In this document: positions 12,241 to 24,800 of the stretch, in pieces
Numbering within the stretch: the stretch's first letter is position 1
Layout: each line of letters begins with the position of its first letter
From: Elephas maximus indicus
Taxonomy: Eukaryota > Chordata > Mammalia > Proboscidea > Elephantidae
Assembly (NCBI RefSeq): GCF_024166365.1
Contig: NC_064819.1
Span: 2,864,501-2,928,500 of the forward strand
Length of the DNA: 64,000 bases
Direction of reading: 5' to 3'
The notes under the pieces: generated by a model
What the model saw: only the letters and a program-made list of their open reading frames with translations
Database searches by the model: none
What the model was told of the DNA's origin: nothing
Made by a program: the position numbers and the translations under genes

Positions 12241-12707
12241 TTTTCTAAGTATTCATTTCCTTTCTATTTAATTAAAGGTACATTAATCAACAACTCACAT
12301 TAAGCTAGGAGGGTACGTATCTTCGTTCACGGCCTCAGGCTGGCTAACACCTGTTAGTTATTTTTAAAGTTTATCATGCTACAAATAAATAGGATACATT
12401 CCAACAGTGGAGATCTAGACTGTTACTTCAAATGACCCATGGAGATAAAAGCTTTAGTGAATTTCTGATTAACAGTCCAGGAGAAATCAAAGAAGGAAAT
12501 ACAGACTTCTAAAATAACTCCATTGATCCCAGAAGTATCCGACAGACGACAAACCAGGAGTACGTATGTAAGTAGGTGGGTGAGTGGCAATAACACACAC
12601 GCATTATGGACCAACTGTGACTCCCCTCCCCAGCACTGCCTTGGGCCGTGTTCCCTGGCGGAGCAGAGACTTCTCTCACACAAGGGCTGAGGACGGACAG
12701 GTAATGG
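12240..12707 (-). other. CCDC191: CCDC191 3' UTR (minimum extent)
   Basis: Sequence downstream of the stop on the - strand. The nearest usable hexamer is ATTAAA (reverse complement at 12267-12272), about 440 nt after the stop. No AATAAA was found on this strand between the stop and that point. The endpoint is inferred. Confidence 0.45.
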
Positions 12708-12852
12708 TTACGGCGGGGCCGGCATCTGGAAGTCTGGAAGAATCTCAGCCACCTTCCTGCGGAGCTGTGCTCTCCTTTCTTCTTTTAGTCTCTCCTCTTT
12801 CATCAGTCTTGCAGACTGTTTCCAGGTCTGAAACGTGGTCCTGAAAATTCTC
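12708..12852 (-). CDS. CCDC191: CCDC191 terminal coding exon
   Basis: The frame and comparison with human favour the acceptor TTTTTAAAG at 12853-12854, giving [12 protein letters not shown] second AG 12 nt further in (TTTTCAG at 12841-12842) would also keep the frame and drop four residues. The exon encodes the last Trp motif, '[20 protein letters not shown]' and [12 protein letters not shown], then TAA at 12710-12708. The human protein as I remember it continues about 20 residues after PDFQ. Confidence 0.88.
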
Positions 12853-15800
12853 CTTTAAAAATAAGAGGGAAAAAAAACATACGAAGGAAAAAGTTGACTT
12901 TCTATCTGAACACATTATAAATTCTATAAATAATAATTATGTGAATAAAATATTATATAAAATGTGGAAATCACGATTGGGATTCAGACAAAGTTCTATG
13001 AAGAAAATTAAGCAACGAAAGGGGGTGAATGATTGGCAGGTTGTTTTCCATCAGGTGGTCAGGGAAACCCTCTGAGGAGGTGACAGAGCGGAGCACCCGG
13101 TGGCCTCTGACACTGCAGGCCATGAGACACCCCCTCAGCTGTCAGATCACAGCCTGTACAATGTGCCTAAGCCAGGAATGACAACACCAGCAAGGGCTCA
13201 GCAGCTAAAGCCCCCATGGCAAAAATGCTGGACAATCCCATCAGCATGTGGCATTATAGGCTTTGAGGTCTTGGTGCTTAGAAGTATGTTGTTTTAAAAG
13301 CCTGTTGGTAACCTCATCTCCCACAACAAAATACGAACAAGAAGTCTTAATTTCAGTAGAGAAAAAACACCCCAATATCACGTTGAGGACGCATGGTCAC
13401 GTAGGGTCTCATGTTGAAAGTGAGAATCTCTACTGTCATAGGGAGGTGTACAGTGGCCTTTTAGGATAGCACTGCTACCGGACTTACTGGTGCCTAGGGC
13501 CCTGGTGGAAGCCCTGGTGGCGTAGTGGTTAAGAGCTATGGCTGCCAACCAAAAAGTCAGCAGTTAAGAGTCGCCCAGGCGCTCCTTGGAAACCCTATGG
13601 GGCAGTTATACTCTGTCCTTTAGGGTCGCTATGGGTGGGAATCGACTCAACTGCAATGGTTTGGTTTGTTTTTTGAGGAGTTCTTGGCTGTCTGGCCCAC
13701 TCCCCATCCTTGACCCTGTCTCCCACTCTCTCCACTGTTCACCTCTCCTGGCTACATTTCTGTCTCCTGACTCCGTATTTTAACTCCCGCTGTTCTACCC
13801 TAATGGAGCCTGGCGGTGCAGTGGTTAAAGCAGTTGGTTGCTAACTAAAAGGTTCACAGTTTGAACCCACCAATCTGCTTCTGTAAAGATTTACCGCCTT
13901 GGAAACCCTATGGGGAAGTTCTACTTTGTCCTATAGGGTCACTATGAGTCCGAGCTGTCTTGATGGCAGTGGGTTTGGTGCTACGCTAACTGAAATGCTC
14001 GGCCTCCTTGGGACCGTCTTCCTAGATCAGCCTTGCCTGCATGTACCTTGCCTTCCTCGGAGCTGTGAAAACACGGTCACTGTCACTGGTTTGGCACCTA
14101 TCTACAGCCAGTTCTCTCTTCCCCTCCCTCCCTCTGTATCTGTGTAGGTATCTGTGTATGTATGCATGCAGGTATGTTTGTACTTATCTGTTCTATATTC
14201 TACTAAATTATGAGAGCCAGGGGCCATGTGATTAACTATTTTTTATGTTTGGCAAATATGTCTTGATAAATTATATGTGGATCTATTGTCTAAAAGTGGG
14301 ATTTAAGTCCCAAAGGTAGGGGTTCTTAACCTGGGGTCCACTAACTCCTTGAAATGTGTAAAATGGCATGTGATTTTTGTATGTGCACTGGGATGCAGCT
14401 CTGTAGCTTTCAACACTACCTCAGAGAGGTCTATGACCGCAGAATGGTTAAGAACCACAGTACCAAGGCAGCATGAGAAAAAAGACTTCATCTTCCATAA
14501 CTTTCATGTATCTTTTTACTAACCAAGTTTGTGGCACTGGTTCAGCTGAGATGAACAGGACAAGTGTGTAGCTGAGCTCTGACTGCAGAACCGTAGAGTG
14601 AGTGCTGATAGTACGAGACTAAGGCATGGGACCTCTGCTCGCCCACCACGTCTAAATGCCAGGTGTGCGGCATTACTAAAAGCGAGACACCAAAAACCAA
14701 ACCCACTGCCGTCGAGTCGATTCCGACTCCTAGCGACCCTGTAGGACAGAGCAGAACTGGCCCATAGAGCTTCCAAGGAGCACCTGGTGGGTTTGAACTG
14801 CCAACCTCTTGGTTAGCAGCTGTAGCACTTAACCACTACGCCCCCAGGGCTTCCAAAAGTGATACAGATAGGTAAAATTAAACTTCCTGTTCTCATTAGG
14901 AATCAGCTTTCTCAATGTTATTGCAATTTAAGATCAGGACCAAGGCCAACAGATGTCTCTCCTTCCCTCCCTTTCACCCACAGCTTTTCTACACACTATT
15001 CTTTCATTCACCTCTGTCAATTATTTAACGTTACAGCTCCTTTTAAGTCAAGACCTGTGACTTGAAATATTAGTGTCAGTCTTGCGATGAAATTCATTCA
15101 TTCACTCATTCATTCAGCAAACATTTACCGTGCACTGTGTACCGTCACAGCCATGGGCTGAGAGCGCAGGGGTGAGCAAGACATGGTGCTTCCACTCTGT
15201 CAGGAGGGATAGGTGATAAACGTGCAAACAATAGTTTATATACCCTCACAGAGTCGTGAATGCTGAGAAGGAAACAGGGCACGTTAATGGGACAGACGAG
15301 GATGGAGGTAGGTGGTCCAGGGAGCCGTACTAGAACGGAAACCTCAGTGCTGGTGAGGAGGAAGCCTGGTGAAGATCAGGCCATGGGAGGGCTCTGACCA
15401 GGCTGAGCTCTGCCTGAGGAGTGCTGTCGGAGGCCAGTGGGCTGTGACACGGTGAACAGGAGCAAAGTGGGAAGTGATGAAGTCACAGCGATGCTTTCTC
15501 ATGAAGAGACACTGGCTGGGAATTGATTTCCTGAATGCACGGATTCCCACACCCGTTTTGTAACTTCAAACCTGAACAGACCCGCTGTCTTACTATTTTA
15601 TAGTTCATAAATGCGGCTGAATTAGAGAAGCCAGGAGGAAGACTAAGAAAGCAAAAAGAGAATGGTTTGGGGTCCGAATACTTGGCCTGGAGTCCAGGCT
15701 CTGCCGTTTGTTATCTGTGTACTGGCAGTTTCCTTGCCTGAAGGTGGCACGATGCCAACCGCCCTCTCCCACCTCTGGCTTACACCGTGGTCGGATGAGA

Positions 15801-18800
15801 TGGTGTGTGACAGACAGCTCCCTGACCACCCTGTGTGTGCCACATCAGACAGCCGCCCCAAATGAGTCTCCCGGCCTGTGTACTGTGGCTGAGGCACAGG
15901 AAACAAAAGCAGACAAAAAGGATGCTTGATAATGATACATTAACAATGACATAAACACAGAAAAAATGAGCTATTTTTTGGGGGCCAACAATGCATTAAG
16001 TGAGTGTGTGTTGTTTGGTCTTCACCACAGCCCCGTCAGGTAGACAGACTCTGGTTTCCTCATTGTACACAGCGCTAACAGGGCTGCAGAAGGTTCAGCT
16101 GCTTGTCCAGCTTTACACAGTCAGTCAGAAACTTAAAACGCAAGCACTTTATTTAAAGTCAAGTCCTCTGAATACCCTCATTCATTGCCTCTTTATTTTA
16201 GATAAAATTATAAATGAACGTGCTTATCTGTTTTCCCAGCTCACAGATTTTCAGTACCTGTGAATTAAACAAAGACGAGCAGGTTTAGCTGGAGCTGGGC
16301 ACCCCAGTGGCAACAAGATGAGAAAAATGTTATGAAGAACAGACACACACACTTGCTCACACATAGAAAACCAAGCTACCCAAAATGCACCTTAGGGTAA
16401 TGAGAGAGGGACCTGTCTACACCTACACGATATTCTTCACACCTGAGAGCGCTGAGGCATCACTGAGTGCGCCCACACGGTACCTGACGCGCAAAAGGAA
16501 ATCACCAAATCACCAAGACAGGACAGATCCGTTTTTTTTACTCTCAAAGGGAAGTGCCTAATGAGATTTAGAAAATTTCTATCCCAAATGCTTAAAATTA
16601 CAAAACGAAAAACTTAACATACGTGGAATAGTTTATTCCTCAAAGACGCTGGGTTAAATATGGTATTACTGCATTATAAATCTGAATTTGACATACAGGA
16701 TGATTCTTTTTACATAAAGTTCAACACCAGGCAGAACTATAGTGTTGAGCCTGGCACACTTAGGAGGTGAAAGAAAAAAGAAAACAATGACATGTTCACT
16801 GTAACAGTCAGGAGAGTGGGAACTTTTAGGAGGAGGGGGCCCAGCGCTGGAAGGAGCCAGCAGGAGTTTCCGGGGCCAACACTGTTCTATTTCTTGACCC
16901 CAGTGGTGGTGACCAGAGTGTCTATTAAGTCATTAAGCTCTATTTGTATGATTTTGATTTAAGGACTTTTCTGTATTCATTATATTTCACAATAAATAAA
17001 GTGAACTTAAAAAAAAACAACTGACTAATAAAGAATACAGGGCATCTGCTTTGGCTGTTTCATGAATTTCACGTCATTTTGTTCTCTTCAGAGTCCCCAA
17101 GAGGGAGAGACGACAGGCATCTTCCTTCTTTCTCCTCATTTTAAAGATGGGACCCTGGAGTCCTAGGGGGCTGGCCCTCACCCTCGTAGCTGGAGGGTGC
17201 GCTGGGACGCCAGCCCTGCCTGCTGTATGTGAGTATTCTGCTCTCACAGCCTCCACGTGGTCTGTTCAGACACCTTCCAGGCACAGAAGGTACTGCAGAG
17301 TGATCGTGAAGTCAGTGAGGGAATTCCCTTAGAGACCCAAACACTGACCTGTCACTCTGCTCCGCCGCAGTCTCGTACTTGCTCTGAGACTCAGTCTTGG
17401 CCTCCCTGACCGTGTTAAGCCAGGCCCTGAAAACCTTCTTCTGGAGAAAATGTCCATACAGTTTTCGTACTTCCTCTTCCAGATCAATCAGGTACTGGGG
17501 AGTGAAGACGGGCACAGAAGTGAGAAAGCAGCATTAGCAGACAAAGAAGCAGAGCAAATAAGCCGTGCAAGAGGACTGAAACAGGACGAAACAAAGAAAA
17601 CAGAGGCGGAAGGAGAAAAAGGATAATACAGGTGCCAAGACGATATGCTCTGTGATGTTTTAAAAAAATAATAGCAGGACCACAGGGTGGCAACAGTTAT
17701 AGGACTATGGGAGTAATTACGAGTAAAATCACTGGAGCGCTATGGCACAAGAAGTGAGAAAGGAGCATAACAACAACGCGGGTATGGTATGTTACGGTTA
17801 TACAGATGAACACTCTGTTAAACATCTGTCTAAGATTTTATATGGAAAAATTTGACATTTTCAAATTCATTTCAAAGCAACAAGCTGGACTGACTACACT
17901 GGCCTGGAAAAAATACGATGACCACAGGCCTCTGGGAACCTGCCCAGTTTTCTTACTCCAGACTGCGTGGTTAGATGTATTTACCTGCAGCCAGCTCCGG
18001 ATGGCTCTCCTCTGCAGGATTTGGGAATAAAGCTGATCGGCCTGGGCTGCCTTTCCAGCCACGCTGTGCTGACAGCACCGGAACCACTTCAGCAGGCATT
18101 TCCTCTGTGTTGCCAGAGAGTGATGTTCTTTGGCCACCTGGACATTTTTTACATGAGAAAAGGGAATGACCCCTTAAGTTTGAAATCATTAAAAGGAAAC
18201 ATGCTTTACCTTGGGAAAAGTTCCTGTCAACTGCATGCTACTAGAGAAGAATCTTGGGGTGTATTCAGCCTGTGTCCTGAAAGCTTTGATGTTTGTTTGG
18301 CCCTATTATATGGGGGTTTTAGGTTCACATCATGCATAGCCTTCTGTCTTAGTCAGCTAGTGCTGCCGTAACAGAGGTACCACGAGTGGATGGCTTTAAC
18401 AAAGAGAAATTTATTTCCTCACAGTAAAGTAGGCTAAAAGTTCAAATTCAGGGCGTGGGCTCCAGGGGAAGGCTTTCTCTCTCTGGAGGCTCTGGAGGAA
18501 AGTCCTTGTCCTCAATCTTCCCCTGGTCGAGGAGCTTCTCAAGTGTAGGGACCCCGTGTCCAAAGGATGCACTCTGCTCCTGGTGCTGCTTTCTTGGTGG
18601 TATGAAGTCCCCCTGTCTCTCTGCTTGCTTCTTTCTTTTATATCTCAAGAGATTGCCTCAGGACACAATCCAATCCCGTAGGTTGAGTCCTGTGTCGCTA
18701 ACACAACTGCCACCTATTCTCCCTCACTAACATCATAGAGGCAGGATTTATAGCATATAGGAAAATCACACAACACCGGGAATCATGGCCCAGCCTAACT

Positions 18801-21800
18801 GATACACACATTTTGGGGGGACATAATTCAATCCATGACACCTTCCAATGAGAATTCCCTGAAGATGCCGATGACTGGCTGCTTATTAAGGAGATGGAAT
18901 AAACAACCCCCAAAGCCATCATTTCACTTGCCCCGCGTTGGGGTGGGTGGCTGGCAACATTCCTGGCTGGTTCTCCTGGAGCCTGAACGTGACTCTATCA
19001 CAAGCCTTTCTCCATCGTGTACTAAACCACTGTCTGAGGAAATGCCAACACATTCAATTAGTGCTGTAGAATGAGCTGTCCTCAGCATTGAAATTTAGAC
19101 ATTATCAATAAACCACAAGACATCTGATAGAAAAGTAGGATGAATAATTTAATGTCTTTACCAACTTAAAAGACTCAGTGTATTATTCTATCAAAATAAA
19201 CATGTATAATTTACAGATTTTACAAAGCAATGGTTAATATTCTTTCAGAAGGTAGGAGGGAAACACTTCTCGTAGTCACCTCCAGACCATCAGACATTCT
19301 TCTAAACCTGTCTAGCAATCCGGCAACATGATGTCATGCATCCAGTAAGTCTCTGACCTAAATGACCATCCCAGGAGGGCTGTGTGAATCTGAGAGAACC
19401 CCTGTCCTGACTCATCCCAGTCTGGGAGCCAAAATGCAAAGGGAGCCAGGAACATGTGGTCTCCTGCCTTCCCTCCTCTTTACCCTCTGGGAAAACAGAA
19501 CCAGAAGGAAAACGGAAAGACTGTCAGAAGGTTTCTTAGGAGTTTGAGAATGGTTGCTGGAATCATGGATCATGGCAAATGGGAGTTTAAGGGCCTGAAT
19601 CTAAGGGAAACTGCTAAATAACTCTTCTGGAAAACCGTTACTAACAATCCAGGAACTGTCTAACTGGGTCCTCTTAATTTTTTTTCTACCCCTTCCTGGA
19701 AACCAATTCTCTTTTTTTTAGATTTTTTTTTTTTTAAATTGAACTTTAGATGAAGGTTTACAAAACAAACTAGTTTCTCATCAAACAGTACACACATTGT
19801 TGCAGGACACTGGTTAACAACCCCACAGCATGTCAACACTCTCCCTTCTCAACCCTGGGTTCCCTATTACCAAATGTCCTGTTCCCTCCTACCTTCCAGT
19901 CCCTGCCCCAAGACTGGCATGCCCCTTTAGTCTTATTTTGTTCCATGGGCCTGTTCAATCTTTGGCTGAGGGTGAACCTCACGAGTAGCCTCATTACTGA
20001 GCTGAAAGGGTGTCCAGGGGCCATACTCTCAGGGTTTCTCCAGTCTCTGTCAGGACCAGCAAGTCTGGTCCTTCTTTTTGAGTTAGAATTTTGTTCTACA
20101 TTTTTCTCCAGCTCTGCCTAGGGCCCTCTATTGTGATCCCTGTGAGAACAGTCAGTGGTTGTAGCTGGGCACCATCTAGTTGTACTGGACTCAGTCTGGT
20201 GGAGGCCGTGGTAGATGTGGTCCATCAGTCCTTTGGACTAATCTTTCCCTTATGTCTTTAGTTTTCTTCATTCTTCCTTGCTCCTGAAGGGGTGAGACCA
20301 GTGGAGTGTCCTAGATGGCTGCTCACAAAACCAACTCTCGTTGGTGATGGAACTCTTTCTTCCTCTCACTGTCTTCTAGAAGTTTTCATTTTACTTCCTC
20401 TTTTTATTTTTTGAATTCCAACTCCAGTTTGGCATCTATATACACCTCTAAGTGCTTCCTACTGAGCACGAAGGCCAGGCCTGAATTGGGCAGGAGTCTT
20501 GGAGGAGAAGGGATGCTGAGTTCTACTCTAGCTTTGTAACCAGCGTGCTTTGTGACCTTAAGCAAGTCATTTCTCTTCTCTAGGGCTCAGTTCCCTTACC
20601 TAGAAATTGAAATAGATAGAGAGGTTTGCTAATGTTCTAAAATTCTATTATCTTGTTGTGGTAGGTGGAATGATGAAGCCCTCCCCCCTCCCAGGTTGTC
20701 CAAGTCCCAGTCCCTGAAACTTGTGACTATGTCGCCTGACATGGCAAAAGGCGCTCTGCAGATGTGATTAGGATAAGGAGCTCGCGATGGAGAGGTTACC
20801 TGGAATTACCCAGGTGGTACGCTGGCTAGGGTGGGCCTGCGTTTAACTATAAGTATCCGTATAAGAGGGAGGCAGGAGGATCAGAGTCAGCAGTAGGAAT
20901 TGTGATGACAGAAACAAGAGGTTAGGGTGATACGAGCAAGGGGCCAGGAGCTACAGAATATAGGTGGCCTGGAGATGCTGATGAAGACTAAAGGCTATAG
21001 CCTTCGGTATGGATTACACCTCAACGTAAAGAAAACAAAAATCCTCACAACTGGACCAATAAGCCACATCATGGTAAATGGAGAAAAGACTGAAGTTATC
21101 AAGGATTTCATTTTTCTTGGATCCATAATCAACACCCACGGAAGCAGCAGTCAAGAAATCAAATGATGGTGTTTGCTTCAGCAGCACATGTACTAAAATT
21201 GGAATGATACAGAGAAGACTAGCATGGCCCCTGCACAAGGATGACACACAAATTCATGAAGTATTCCATATTTTTGTAGAAAAGAACTATTTTAAGTGAA
21301 GGGAAAGATGACACACAATACAGGAGAGGTCAGCACAACTGGACTAAACCAAAAGCAAAAAAGTTTCCTAAATAAACCAAACACTTCAAAGGCCAGTGTA
21401 GCAGGGACAGGGGTCTGGGGACCATGGTTTTAGGGGACATCTAAGTCAACTGGCATAATAAAATCTATTCAGAAAACATTCTGCATCCCACTTTGATGAG
21501 TGGCGTCTCGGGTCTTAAACGTTAGCAAGAGGCCATCTAAGATGCAGCAATTGGTCTCAACCCACCCAGAGCAAGGGAGAATGAAGAACACCAAAGACGC
21601 AAGGTAATTATGAGCCCAAGAGACAGGGCCATGTAAATCAGAGACTACATCAGCCTGAGACCAGAAGAACTAGATGGCACCTGGCTACAACCAATGACTG
21701 CCCTGACAGGGAACACAACAGAGAACCTCTGAGGGAGCGGGAGAGCAGTGGGATGCAGACCTCAAATTCCTGTAAGAAGACCAGACTTAATAGTCTGACT

Positions 21801-24800
21801 AAGACTAGAAGGACTCCAGAGGTCATGGTCCTCAGACCTTCTGTTAGCCCAAGACAGGAACCATTCCCAAATCTAATTCGTCAGACAGGGACTGGACTGG
21901 ACAATAGAATATAAAATGATACTGGTGAGGAGTGAGCTTCTTGGCTCAAGTGGACACATGAGACTATGTGGGCAGCTCCTGTCTGGAGGGGAGATGAGAA
22001 GGTAGAGGGGAACAGAAGGTGGCTGAACGGATACAGGGAATACAGGGTGGAGTGAAGGAGTGTGCTGTCTCATTAGGGGGAGGGCTACTAGGAGTATACA
22101 GCAAGGTGTCCATTAATTTTTGTATGAGAGACTGACTTGATTTGTAAACTTTGACTTAAAGCACAATAAAAAAAAATCAAATGATGCACTGCATTGGGGA
22201 AATCTGCTGTAAAAGACCCCTTTAAAGTGTTAAAAAGCAAAGTTGTCACTTTGAAGACTAAGGTGCACCTGACCCAAGCCACGGTGTTTTCAATCACCTC
22301 ATATGCATGCGAAAGCTGGACAATGAATAAGGAAGACCGAAGAAGAACTGACGGCTTTGAATTATGATGTTGGTGAAGAATACTGAATACACCATGGACT
22401 GCCAAAAGAAAGAATTAATCTGTCTTGGAAGAAGTACAGCCAGAATACTCCTTAGAAGGAATGATGGCGAGACTTCGTCTCACGTACTTTGTACATGCTA
22501 TAAGGAGGGACCAGTCCCTGGAGAAGGACATCATGCCTGGTAAAGTAGAGGGTCAGCGAAAAAGAGGAAGACCCTCAATGAGATGGTCTGACACAGTAGC
22601 TGCAACAATGGGCTCAAGCCTAACAAAGACTGTGAGGATGGTGCAGGACCGGGCAGTGTTTTATTCTGTTATACATGGGGTTGCTGTGAGTCGGAACTGC
22701 CTCGACAGCACCTAACAACAACAGAGAAGCTGAAGGAAGGCCAGGAAAGATTCTCCTCTCAGAGCCTCCAGAAGAAACTAGCTCTGCTAACACCATGACG
22801 TTAGCCCAGTGAGACATATTTGGACTTCTGACCTCTAGAACTATGAGATAAATGTGTGCTGTTTTAAGCTACTAAGTCTGTGGTAATGTGTTACAGCAGC
22901 AGAAGGAAACTCATACTTGTTAGGAATCAAAGAGGCAATTCTCAAACGTGGTCCTCAGACCACTCACACCAGAATCCCCTGGGCTGCTTCTTAATGCAGG
23001 CTCCCTGATTCCCCAACTCATACCTACTCTGAATCCCTGGACATGGGACCAGGAATGAATGTGCATTTTTATGAGTTCTCCAGATGATTTTAGAAACAGA
23101 AAAGTTTGGAAATGCTGGTTTCTGATCTATGTTTTCTGTTTTTATTTTAGTTGGGTTTTCTACATTTAGAGCCCATATTATCTTCTTAAATTTTTTAAAT
23201 TCTTTTATGAAGAAACTGAAAAACATTTAAATTTTAATATTTATCCAGAGATACTATTTTGTTTTCTAAATTCTGTACCTTTTTCAATTTTGCTCAGTCA
23301 AAAACAAGGAGGAAAAGGAAGAGCTGGTAAGGACAGGAGAATGGGTCCTTCCAATTCTCTGTCTGGTTTTCCTTTGTGTATTAACAATGAAAAACAAACA
23401 AAGGCCATTAAAAAACAAAACTAGGAGCAGTCAATAGGAAGCTATCTGATACGACCAGTCTTTGCAGTGGCGTACTGTGGGAAGCAAGGATTAAAGTTCA
23501 TTTCCAGATTCATTCACTCAGAGGATTAAGAAGACAGTCTCCCTTCGCATTCCCAGGAAAAAGCCAGAGCAAACTAGTGATGGCTTGGAGCACAGAGGAG
23601 TCCAGGTCCCGAAAAGGGATGGATCCTTCCCGCCCTCAGCGCTGACCACCACAGCTTGGCCTTCTTGGCTGGTTCAGTACTCAATGGTTCTAGAGCCCAG
23701 AAAATCAGGGACAGAGAAAAACGGTGGGGAGAGCATTTAGGGAAGATAAAAACAAGGAAAGAAAGTATGAAAATAAGATGAGAACGAAGAGGATAAAAGG
23801 GTAAATCGGTTTGCTAAGCAGCCTAAGTCACACTCACAGACACAGCATTACTGAATTTGGCTGGTCTCTTACAACGGGAAGCATTACTGTTCATTTTTAC
23901 TCCTCGTTTTTAATAACGGAAATATTGGTCTTACCTTTCAGTATTAATCTGGCCAAAAGTATAAAATAAGAGTGGTCATAACTGGTATACACTACTGAGT
24001 TTATTATTAAATACAGTTCTAAGTATAACATGTTCTCTATTTTGAACTTCTTGATCATTTAATTGAGTGCCCTGTTCTATAAAAAGATACACTGTATAAA
24101 TTTGTTAGGATATTTCCAGAAATTTTACTAGTGGTTGATTTCATATACCTCTGGTAGTAGAGTGGACTACTGTTCCCTGTGTTAGGGTTATATACCCATA
24201 CCCTTTGCAATAAGGAGCCCTGGTGGTACAGTGGTTAAGTGCTTGGGTGCTAACTGAAAGGTTGGCGGTTCAACCCCACCCGCGGCCCTGCGGGAGAAAG
24301 ATGTGTCAGTCTGCTCCCGTAAAGACTACAGTCTTGGAAACCCTATGCAGCAGTTCTGCTCTGCTAGGAGTCAGAATCAACTTGACAGCAGTAGGTTTGG
24401 TTTTGGTCTACCCTTTGCAAAGTGACTTCATGGTGCCTCCCAGTGAATAGGTAAAGCCTCCTTCTCCCCTCAGTGACCTTGAGCTTGGCCGTATGATGTG
24501 CTTCGGCTAACGGAATGTTCACTGACAGGATACAGGCACAGCCTTCACGTGGGCTGACGTGATTTGGCGTGCCCTTTTGCACCTCTGACGTTTGCTGAAG
24601 AAACGCATGTCCTAAGTAAGTAGCCCCTGGAACCCGAATAAGAGGATTCCGCGGAGACCTGGGCCCAGTCCACAGCTGGCCTGCAGACATGTACGAGAAG
24701 TAAATGCTTGAGCCATAAGCCACTGTCATTTGGGGGCTATTAGTTAAGCAAAGTTTTCATAGCAGAAACCTAGTACACTGGATGGTAGTCATTCGTCTCT

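Larger units (their letters stand above)
12853..17348 (-). other. CCDC191 last intron
   Basis: It contains AfroSINEs at 13508-13675, 13804-13980 (+) and 14689-14853 (-), a hAT-like fragment (14317-14462), an L2-like 3' fragment (about 15090-15260), a MIR-like patch (about 15990-16140) and an old L1 3' end (about 16680-17025). The remainder shows nothing recognised. Confidence 0.7.
20987..22722 (+). mobile_element. RTE (BovB-like) LINE 3' part, interrupted by a U6-L1 chimera
   Basis: The left piece (to 21168) translates '[20 protein letters not shown]' and '[19 protein letters not shown]'. The right piece (22187-22722) carries '[20 protein letters not shown]', '[16 protein letters not shown]' and ends CCTAACAACAACAG. 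These correspond to the RT C-terminal region of BovB/RTE elements. Several in-frame stops and shifts make it inactive. The reading is continuous across the insertion once the duplicated target is removed. Confidence 0.85.
20654..22916 (+). mobile_element. MLT1-like LTR split by an RTE insertion
   Basis: The left part (20654-20985) begins TGTTGTGGTAGGTGGAATGA. The right part (about 22723-22916) has AGAGCCTCCAGAAG, AGCCCAGTGAGACATATTTG and GTTTTAAGCTACTAAGTCTG. Both match the MLT1 LTR layout from memory. The middle is an RTE element. Confidence 0.75.

Noticed and set aside
13508-13675. tRNA gene reading of AfroSINE heads
   Set aside because: Only box A/B-like sequence is present, with no full cloverleaf, and the same head recurs in more than 20 dispersed copies with shared tails.
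21169-21275. Functional U6 snRNA gene
   Set aside because: CpG-decay substitutions, no PSE/TATA upstream and direct fusion to L1 with one target duplication show it is a retrocopy.
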